Below, piece by piece: positions 39,801 through 49,354 of a DNA stretch of 64,000 nucleotides. The notes under the pieces are model-generated. The model saw nothing but the letters and a program-made list of their open reading frames with translations. It searched no databases and had not been told where the DNA came from. A program made the translations under genes and the position numbers. The stretch is taken from positions 6,297,501-6,361,500 of the forward strand of contig CAXIWW010000817.1 of the NCBI GenBank assembly GCA_964036315.1, read 5' to 3'. Source of the DNA: Acanthosepion esculentum (Eukaryota; Mollusca; Cephalopoda; Sepiida; Sepiidae). Position 1 is the first letter of the stretch; each line of letters begins with the position of its first letter.

Positions 39801-42800
39801 GACTGTCCCAGAAACTCCCACGCAGACGACACCCAGTCCCTGAAAGTCCCAAGCAGACGACCTCCCACGCAGGAGACAGTCCCAGAAAGTCCCGCGCAGA
39901 CGAACCCCCACCCAGGAGACAGTCCCAGAAAGACCCACGCAGACGACCCCAGTCCCAGATAGTCCCACGCATACGACTCCCCACCCAGGAGACAGTCCCA
40001 GAAAGTCCCACGCAGACGACCTCCCACCCAGGAGAGAGTCCGAGAAAGACCCACGCAGACGACCCCGAGTCCATAAAGTCCCATACAGACGACCCCCCAC
40101 ACAGGAGACAGTCCCAGAAAGTAACACGCAGACGACCACCAGTCCCAGAAAGTCCCACGCACACGACCACCAGTCCCACATTGTCCTACGCAGACGACCC
40201 CCCCACCAAGGAGACAGTCCCAGAAAGTCCCACGCAGACGACCCCCCCACCCATGAGACAGTCCCAGAAAGTCCCACGGAGACGACCCACTGTCCCAGAA
40301 AGTCCCACGCAGACGCCCCCCAGTCCCAGAAAATCCCACGCCGACGAACCCCACCGAGGAGACTGTCCCAGAAACTCCCACGCAGACGACACCCAGTCCC
40401 TGAAAGTCCCAAGCAGACGACCTCCCACGCAAGACACAGTCCCAGAAAGTCCCACGCAGAAGAACCCCCACCCAGGAGACAGTCCCAGAAAGACCCACGC
40501 AGACGACCCCAGTACCAGAAAGTCCCACGCAGACGACTCCCCACCCAGGAGAGAGTCCAAGAAAGACCCACGCAGACGACCCCGAGTCCAAGAAAGTCCC
40601 ATACAGAAGACCCCCCACCCAGGAGACAGTCCCAGAAAGTAACACGCAGACGACCCCCAGTCCCAGAAAGTCCCACGCACACGACCACCAGTCCCACAAA
40701 GTCCAACGGAGACGACCCCCCCACCAAGGAGACAGTCCCAGAAAGTCCCACGCAGACGACCCCCCCACCCAGGAGACAGTCCCAGAAAGTCCCACGCAGA
40801 CGAAACACCACCCAGGAGTCAGTACCAGAAAGACCCACGCAGACGAACCCCTGTCTCAGAAAGTCCCACGCAGACGACTATCCACCCAGGAGACAGTCCC
40901 AGAAAGTCCCACGCAGACGACCTCCCACCCAGGAGACAGTCCCAGAAAGTCCCACGCAGACGACTCCCAGTCCCAGAAAGTCCCACGCAGACGAACCCCA
41001 CCCAGGAGACAGTCCCAGGAAGTCCCACGCAGACGACCCCCAGTCCAAGAAAGTCCCACGCAGACGACCCCCCACCCAGGAGACAGTCACAGAATGTCCC
41101 ACGAAGACAACACCACACCCAGGAGACAGTCCCAGAAAGTCCCACGCAGACGACCCCCACCCAGGAGACAGGCACAGAAATTTCCACGCAGACGACCCCC
41201 CAGTCAGGAGACAGTCCGAGGAAGACCCACGCAGCCGACCCCCAGTCCCAGAAAATCCCACGAAGACGACCCTCACCCAGGAGACAGTCCCAGAAAGACC
41301 CACGCAGACGAACCCAGTCCCAGAAAGTCCCACGCAGACGACCGCCCACCCAGGAGACAGTCCCAGAAAGTCCCAGGCAGACGAACCCCAGTCCCAGAAA
41401 GTCGCATGCAGACGACCCCCACCCAGGAGACAGTCCCAGATATCCCAGGCAGACGACCCCCACCCAGGAGAGAGTCACAGAAAGACCTACGCAGACAAAC
41501 CCAGTCCCAGAAAGTCCCACGCAGACGACCGCCCACCCAGGAGACAGTCCCAGAAAGTCCCACGCAGAAGAACCCCAGTCCCAGAAAGTCCCATGCAGAC
41601 GACCCCCACCCAGGAGACAGTCCAAGAAAGTCCCACGCAGACGACCCCCAGTCCCAGAAAGTCCCACGCAGACGACCGCCCACCCAGGAGACAGTCCCAG
41701 AAAGTCCCACGCAGACGAACCCCAGTCCCAGAAAGTCCCATGCAGACGACCCCCACCCAGGAGACAGTCCCAGATATCCCACGCAGACGACCCCCACCCA
41801 GGAGAGAGTCACAGAAAGACCTACGCAGACAAACCCAGTCCCAGAAAGTCCCACGCAGACGACCGCCCACCCAGGAGACAGTCCCAGAAAGTCCCACGCA
41901 GAAGAACCCCAGTCCCAGAAAGTCCCATGCAGACGACCCCCACCCAGGAGACAGTCCAAGAAAGTCCCACGCAGACGACCCCCAGTCCCAGAAAGTCCCA
42001 CGCAGACGACCGCCCACCCAGGAGACAGTCCCAGAAAGTCCCACGCAGACGAACCCCAGTCCCAGAAAGTCCCACGCAGACGACCCCCACCCAGGAGACA
42101 GTCCCAGATATCCCACGCAGACGACCCCCACCCAGGAGAGAGACACAGAAAGACCTACGCAGACAAACCCAGTCCCAGAAAGTCCCACGCAGACGACCGC
42201 CCACCCAGGAGACAGTCCCAGAAAGTCCCACGCAGAAGAACCCCAGTCCCAGAAAGTCCCATGCAGACGACCCCCACCCAGGAGACAGTCCAAGAAAGTC
42301 CCACGCAGACGACCCCCAGTCCCAGAAAGTCCCACGCAGACGACCGCCCACCCAGGAGACAGTCCCAGAAAGTCCCACGCAGACGAACCCCAGTCCCAGA
42401 AAGTCCCATGCAGACGACCCCCACCCAGGAGACAGTCCCAGATATCACACGCAGACGACCCCCACCCAGGAGAGAGTCACAGAAAGACCTACGCAGACAA
42501 TCCCATTCCCAGAAAGTCCCACGCAGACGACCGCCCACCCAGGAGACAGTCCCAGAAAGTCCCACGCAGAAGAACCCCAGTCCCAGAAAGTCCCATGCAG
42601 ACGACCCCCACCAAGGAGACAGTCCAAGAAAGTCCCACGCAGACGACCCCCAGTCCCAGAAAGTCCCACGCAGACGAACCCCCACACAGGAGACAGTCCC
42701 AGAAAGTCCCACGCAGAAAACGCCCAGTCCCAGAAAGTCCCACGCAGACGACCCCCAACCCAGGGACAGTACAAGAAAGTCCCACGCAGACGACCACCAG

Positions 42801-42894
42801 TCCCAGAATGTCCCACGCAGACCAGTCACAATCCAAGAAAGTCCCATGTAGACGACCCCCCACCCAGGAGACAGTCCCAGAAAGTCATACGCAG
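36892..42894 (+). repeat. D 6,003-bp tandem duplication, copy 2
   Basis: Near-identical, head-to-tail second copy of 30889-36891. It contains the same internal levels, including the 334-bp higher-order cluster at about 41333-42673. It ends at 42894, after which the sequence resembles the 1,773-bp family (CCACGTTGACAACCC near 43004) and then passes into more divergent D. Confidence 0.9.
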
Positions 42895-44058
42895 ACGACC
42901 CCCAGTCCCAGAAAGTCCCATGCAGACGACCCCCCACCCAGGAGACAGTCCCAGAACGTCCCACGCAGACGACCCCCACCCAGGAGACAGTCCCAGAAAG
43001 TCCCACGTTGACAACCCACAGTCCCAGAAAGTCCCACGCAGACGACCCCCCACCCAGGAGACAGTCCCAGAAAGTCCCACGCAGACGACCCCCAGTCCCA
43101 GAAAGTCCCACGCCGACGAGCCCCAGTCCGAGAAAGTCCCACGAAGACGACCCTCCACCCAGGAGACTGTCCCAGAACGTCCCAAAAAGACGACCCCCCA
43201 CCCTGGAGACTGTCCCAGAAAGTCCCACGCGGTCAACCCCCAGTCCCAGAAACTCCCACGCAGACGACCCCCAGTCCCACAATGTCCTACGCAGACGACA
43301 CCCCCACCCAGGGGACAGTCCCAGAAAGTTCCACGCATACGACCCCCAACCCATGAGACAGTCCCAGAAAGTCCCACGGTGACGACTCACAGTCCCAGAA
43401 AGTCTAACGCAGTCGACCCCCATCCATTTGACCGTCCCAGAAATTCCCACGCAGACGACCCCTAGTCCCAGAAAGTCCCAGGCAGACGACCCCCAGACAG
43501 GAGACAGTCCCAGAAAGTCCCACGCAGACGACCCGCAGTCCCAGAAAGTCCCACGAACACGACCCCCCACCCAGGAGACAGACCCAGAAAGTCCCACGCA
43601 GACGACACCCCACCCAGGAGACAATCCCAGAAAGACCCACCAGACGGACCCCTGTCTCAGAAAGTCCCACGCAGACGACTCCCCACCCAGGAGACAGTCC
43701 CAGAAAGACCCACGCAGACGACCCCCAGTCCCAGAAAGTCCCACGCAGACGAGTCACAGTCCCATAAAGTCCCACATAGACGACCCCCCCCAAGGTGACA
43801 GTCCCAGAAAGTTCCACGGAGACGACTCTCAGTCCCACAAAGTCCCACGCAGACTATCCCCAGTCCAAGAAAGTCCCACGCAGACGACCCCCCACGCAGG
43901 AGACAGTCCCAGAAAGTCCAACGCAGACGACCCCCAGTCCCAGAAAGTCCCATGCAGACGACCCCCCACCCAGGAGACAGTCCCAGAACGTCCCACGTAG
44001 ACGACCCCCACCCAGGAGACAGTCCCAGAAATTCCCACGCAGAGGAACCCCCACCCCA

Positions 44059-47000
44059 TCAGCAATCTCAGGCTGCTGCAAGCCGAATTCTCCTGACTCT
44101 TTTGTGAAAATTGCCTTACAAGCAATCCCAGGCGTCTACGAGCCGACTTCTCTTGTCTCTTTTGTGAAAATTGCCTTAAAAACAATCTCAGGCTGCTACA
44201 AAACGACATCTTTTGTCTCTTTTTTAAAAACTGCCTTACAATCAATGTCAGCCAGCTACAAGCCGAATACGCCTGGCTATTTTGTGAAACTGCCTTTCAA
44301 GCAATCTCAGGCCTCTACAAATCGACATATGCTGGCTCTTTTGTTACAACTGCATTACAAGCAATCTCAGGCTTCAGTAATATGAATTATCCTGGCTTTG
44401 GTGCGAATTGCCTTACAAGCAATCCCAGGCGGCTACGAGCCGATTTGTCGTGGCCCTTTTATGGCAACTGCCTTACAAGAAATCTCAGGCTGACACAAGC
44501 CGAATTCTCATTGCGCTTTTGTGACAACTGCCTTACAAGAAATGTCAGGCTGCTACGAGCCGACTTCTCTTGGCTCTTTTGTGAAACTGCCTTACAAGTA
44601 ATCTCAGGCTGCTACAAGCCGAATTCGCCTTGCGCTTTTGTGACAACTGCCTTACAAGCAATGTCAGGTTGCTACCAGCCGACTTCTCTTTGCTCTTTTG
44701 TGAAAACTGCCTTACAAGCAATCTCAGGCTGCTACAAGCCGAATTCTCCTGGTTCTATTGTGACGACTCCCTAACAAGCAATCTCAGGCTGCAGCAATCC
44801 CAAGTCTCCTGGCTTTTTGTGCCAATTGCCTTACAACCAATCCCAGGCAGCTACGAGCCGATTTCTCCTGGCTCATTTTTGGCAACTGCCTTACAAGCAA
44901 TCTCATGCTCCAGCAAGCCGAATTCTCCTGGCTCTTTTGTGCAAATTGCCTTACAAGCAATCCCAGGCGTCTACGAGGCAACTTCCCTTGTCCGTTTTTT
45001 TAAAACTGCCTTAAAAGCAATCTTTGATTGCTACAAAACGACATCTTTTGTCTCTTTTTTAAAAACTGACTTACAATAAATCTCAGCCTGCTACAAGCCG
45101 AATACGCCTGGCTCTTTTGTGAAACTGCCTTACAAGCAATCTCAGGCTGTCGCTAGTCCAATTTTCCTGACTTTTTGTGCCAATTGAATTACAAGCAATC
45201 CCAGTCTGCTATGAGCCGATTTCTCCTGGCTCTTTTGTGGCAACTGCCTTACAAGAAATCTCAGGCTGCTACAAGCCGAATTCTCCTGGCGCTTTTGTGA
45301 CAACTGCCTTACAAGCAATGTCAGGCTGCTACGAACCGTCTTCGCTTGGCTCTTTTGTGAAAACTGCCTTACAAGCTATGTCAGGCTGCTACGAGCCGAC
45401 TTCTCCTGGGTCTTTTGTGGCAACTGCCTTACAAGAAATCTCAGGCTGCTACAAGCCGAATTCTCCTGGCGCTTTTGTGACAACTGCCTTACAAGCAATG
45501 TCAGGCTGCTACGAGCCGACTTCCCTTGCTCTTTTGTGAAAACTGCATTACAATTAATATCAGGCCACTACAAATCGACATCTCCTGTCTCATTTGTGAC
45601 AACTGCCTTACAAGTAATATCAAGCTGCTACAAAACGACATCTCCTGTCTCTTTTGTTAAACTGCCATACAAGCAATCTCAGGCTGATACAAGCCGAATA
45701 CGCCTGGCTCTTTTGTGAAACTGCCTTGCAATCAATCTCAGGCCGCTACAAATCGACATCTCCTGTCTCTTTTGTGAAAACTGCCTTACAAGCAATCTCA
45801 AGCTGCAGCCAGGACAATTCTCCTGACGTTTTGTGCCAATTGCCTTAAAAGCAATCCCAGGCGGCTACATGCCGATTTCTCCTGGCTCTTTTGTGGTAAC
45901 TGCCTTACAGGCAATCTCAGGCTGCTACAAGCCGAATTCTCCTGGTTCTATTGTGACAACTGCCTTAAAAACAATCTCAGGCTGCAGCAATCCCAATTCT
46001 CCAAGATTTTATTGCCAATTTCCTTACAAGAAATCCCAGGCGGCTACGAGCCGATTTCTCCTGACTCATTTGTGGCAACTACCTTACAAGCAAACAGAGG
46101 CGGCTACGAGCCGATTTCTCCTGGCCCTTTTGTGACAACTGCCTTACAATAAATCTCATGCTGCTACAAGCCGAATTCTCCTGGCACTTTTGTGACACCT
46201 GCCTTACAAGCAATGTCAGGCTGCTACAAATCGACATATCATGGCTCATTTGTGACAACTGCAAAACAAGCAATCTCAGGCTGCTGCAAGCCGAATTCTC
46301 CTGGCTCTTTTGTGCAATTTGCCTTACAAGCAATCCCAGGCCTCTACGAACCGACTTCTCTTGTCTCTTTTGTGAAATCTGCCTTAAAAGCAATCTCAGG
46401 CTGATACAAACGACATCTCCTGTCTCTTTTTTTTAAACTGCCTTACAAGCAATCTCAGCCTGCTACAATCCGAATACGCATGGCTCTTTTGTGAAACTGC
46501 CTTACAAGAATCTCAGGCCGCTACAAATCGACATATGCTGGCTCTTTTGTTACAACTACCTTACAAGCATTCTCAGGCTGCAGCAATATGAATTCCTTTG
46601 GCTTTTTGTGCGAATTGTCTTACAAGCAATCCCAGGCGACTACGAGCCGTTTTCTCCTGGCCCTTTTGTGGCAACTGCCTTACAAGAAATGTCAGGCTGC
46701 TATGAGACGACTTCTCTTGGCTCTTTTGTGAAAACTGCCTTACAAGTAATATCAGGGTGCTACAAGACGACATCTCCTCTCTCTTTTGTGAAACTGCCTT
46801 ACAAGCAATCTCAGGCCGCTACAAGCCGAATACGCCTGGCTCATTTGTGAAATTGCATTGCAAGAAATATCAGGCTGCTACAAATCGTCATCTCCTTCTC
46901 TTTTGTGACAACTGCCTTACAAGCAATCTCAGTCTGCCGCCAGCACAGTTCTCCTGACTTTTTGTGCCAATTGCCTTAAAAGCAATCCCAGGCGGCTAAG

Positions 47001-47456
47001 TGCCGATTTCTCCTGGCTCTTTTGTAGTAACTGCCTTACAAGCAATCTCAGGCCGCTACAAATCGACATATCCTGGCTCTTTTGTCACAACTGCTTTACA
47101 AGCAATCTCAGGCTGCCGTTAGTCCAATTCTCCTGATTTTTTGTGCTAATTGCCTTACAAGCAATCCCCGGCTGCTACGAACCGATTTCTCCTGGCTCAT
47201 TTGTGGTATCTGCCTTACAAGCATTCTCAGGCTGCAGCCATATGAATTCTCCTGGCTTTTTGTGCGTATTGACTTACAAGCAAGCCCAGTCGTCTACGAA
47301 CCGACTTCTCTTGTCTCTTTTGTGAAAACTGCCTTAAAAGCAATCTCAGACTCCTACAAAACGACATCTCCTGTCTCTTTTTTTAAAACTGCCTTACAAT
47401 CAATCTCAGCCTGCTACAAGCCGAATACGTCGGGCTTTTTTGTGACAACAGCCTTA
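44059..47456 (+). repeat. Satellite C array 2, forward part (about 57 units)
   Basis: Begins abruptly after GGAACCCCCACCCCATC of satellite D with AGCAATCTCAGGCTGCTGCA. It has the same 60-bp unit as array 1. A four-unit run with GTGGCAACTGCCTTACAAGA, GGCGCTTTTGTGACAACTGC and GCTACGAGCCGACTTC recurs in order, for example near 45230 and 45410 (180-bp offset), showing local higher-order repeats. Open frames here are read-through of the 20-residue repeat peptide, not genes. Confidence 0.93.
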
Positions 47457-47488
47457 CTGAGATTACTTTTAGGCAGTTTTCACAAAAG
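47435..47488. other. Inversion point in satellite C array 2, short-spacer hairpin
   Basis: Forward C ends with CTTTTTTGTGACAACAGCCTTA (in two parts: CTTTTTTGTGAC, AACAGCCTTA). After about 12 bp (CTGAGATTACTT) the complementary arm TAGGCAGTTTTCACAAAAG follows. The arms pair over roughly 20 bp with a few mismatches. This is where array orientation changes from C to C' for the rest of the block. A hairpin of this kind is a plausible trace of a template-switch or fold-back inversion. Confidence 0.82.
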
Positions 47489-48171
47489 AGAAGGAGATGA
47501 CGATTTGTAGCAGCCTGATATTGCTTGCAAGGCAATTTCACAAAAGAGTCAGGCGTATTCGGCTTGTAGCGGCCTGAGATTGCTTGTAAGGCAGTTTCAC
47601 AAAAGAGACAGTAGATGTCGTTTTGTAGCAGCCTGATATTACTTGTAAGGCAGTTTTCACAAAAGAGTCAGGAGAAGTCGACTCGTAGCACCCTGACATT
47701 GTTTGTAAGGCAGTTGTCACAAAAGCTCCAGGAGAATTCGGCTTGTTGCAGCTTCATATTACTTGTCAGGCAGTTTTCACAAAAGAGCCAAGAGAAGTCG
47801 GCTCGTAGCAGCCTGACATTGTTTGTAAGGCAGTTGTCACAAAAGCCTCAGGAGAATTCGGCTTGTAGCAGCCTGAGATTTCTTGTAAGGCAGTTGCCAC
47901 AAAAGAGCCTGGAGAAATCGGCTCGTACGCGCCTGGGATTGCTTGTAAGGCAATTCGCACAAAAAGCCAGGAGAATTCATATTGCTGCAGCCTGAGAATG
48001 CTTGTAAGGCAGATGCCACAAATGAGCCAGGAGAAAGCGGTTCATAGCAGCCTGGGATTGCTTGTAAGGCAATTGGCACAAAAAGTCAGGAGAAGTGGAC
48101 TAGCGGCAGCCTGAGACTGCTTGTAAGGCAGCTGTCACAAAAGAGCCAGGATATGTCGATTTGTAGCGGCC
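47469..48171 (-). repeat. Satellite C, reversed block (C', about 12 units)
   Basis: Reverse-complement C monomers, with landmarks GCTTGTAAGGCAGTTTTCAC, GGAGAAGTCGGCTCGTAGCA and GGCAGTTGTCACAAAAG. It ends at GTAGCGGCC, where it meets GACAAATCAAATAATTGCAC of reversed satellite B. It gives the second half of the window its mirror order C'-B'-A. Confidence 0.92.
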
Positions 48172-49354
48172 GACAAATCAAATAATTGCACACAATTTGA
48201 TACCCATTTGAAAATATTTCTTTTACTGGAAAAATTTATAAACAAGTGAAATATGTCTGATTTCCCAGTTTAGGGACGCATGAAAATTTCCGCAAATGAG
48301 CTAACACAAGTCCCCATACCGTTGAATTTAGACTCGACTATAATCAAGGTGTCGAAAAAACTTTTGTAATTAAGAATAAGTCAAGATATTCCCGAAAATT
48401 GGACAGCAATATTTTGTGGATTCTATAAAAAGGAAAAATTAGAAATGCAGTCTTATTCTGCACACTGGAATTCGGACGCTGTAAATTGTCAGACGACATA
48501 CCGCGCACATGGTGAAAGCTGTACTTTTTACTATCTGAGCAAATGAAAAATCCATGTAAACATAGACAAATCAAATAATTGCACACAATTTGATACCCAT
48601 TTGAAAATATTTCTTTGATTGGAAAAACTTATAAACAAGTGAAATATGACTGATTTCCCAGTTTAGGGCCGCATGACAATTTCTGCAAATGAGCTAAAAC
48701 AAGTCCCCATACCGTTGAATTTCGCCTCGACTTCATTCAAGGTGTCGAAAAACTTTTGTAATTAGGGATAAGGTAAGAAATTCCCAACATTTGGACACCG
48801 ATATTTTGTGGATTCTATAAAAAGGAAAATTACAAATGCAATCGTATTGTGCTCACTGGAATTCGGACGCTGTAAATTGTCAGACGACATACCGCGCACC
48901 TGGTGAAAGCTGTACTTTTTACATTCTGAGCAAATGAAAAATCACTGTACACATAGACAAATCAAATAATTGCAAACAATTTGATACCCATTTTGAAAAT
49001 ATTTCTTTTATTGGAAAAAAGTTTATAAGCAAGTGAAATATGACTGATTTCACAGTTTAGGGCCGCATGACAATTTCCGCAAATGAGCTAACAAGTGTCC
49101 CCATACCGTTGAATTTCGACTCGACTCTAATCAAGGTGACGAAAAAGCTTTTGTAATTATGAATAAGGCAAGATATTCCCGAAAATTGGACAGCAATATT
49201 TTGTGGATTCTATAAAAAGGCAAAATTAGAATTGCAGTCTTATTGTGCACACTGGAATTCGGACGCTGTAAATTGTCAGACGACATACCGCGCACCTGGT
49301 GAAAGCTGTACTTTTTACTATCTGACCAAATGAAATTCCAGACAATTGGACACC
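48172..49354 (-). repeat. Satellite B, reversed block (about three monomers, last one deleted)
   Basis: Reverse-complement B units. ATTTTGTGGA lies at 48411, 48803 and 49198 (periods 392 and 395). A short recurring open frame (48344-48586 minus, 80 codons) is repeat sequence shared by all copies and matches no protein I know. The last copy runs from CTGACCAAATGAAA straight to TTCCAGACAATTGGACACC, missing about 232 bp present in the others, and then joins satellite A at ACACC/AACAGATCAG. Confidence 0.9.

Larger units (their letters stand above)
6351..44058 (+). repeat. Satellite D array 1, 37.7 kb of 31/43-bp monomers
   Basis: On the order of a thousand units. The short unit is 31 bp with landmarks AGTCCCAGAA, AGTCCCACGC and AGACGACCCCC. 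The long unit is 43 bp and adds the 12-mer CACCCAGGAGAC. The 31-bp consensus counts A9 C14 G6 T2, so the + strand is C-rich and almost T-free. Stops need T on the + strand, or an A (a T on the complement) in a stop-forming context on the minus strand, so all six frames are largely open. Forward peptides cycle through SPRKSHADDP, QSQKVPRRRPP and VPESPTQTTP; reverse ones through GVVCVGLSGT, GRLRGTFWDW and GSSAWDFLGL. Indels move the frame freely, so I see no protein selection. Several nested duplications inside the array are listed separately. Confidence 0.95.

Noticed and set aside
6351..44058. CRISPR-like pattern of short direct repeats with intervening segments in D
   Set aside because: The 12-bp interval (CACCCAGGAGAC) is itself repeated and not unique, the repeats are degenerate, and there are no cas genes. 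The context is eukaryotic satellite DNA.
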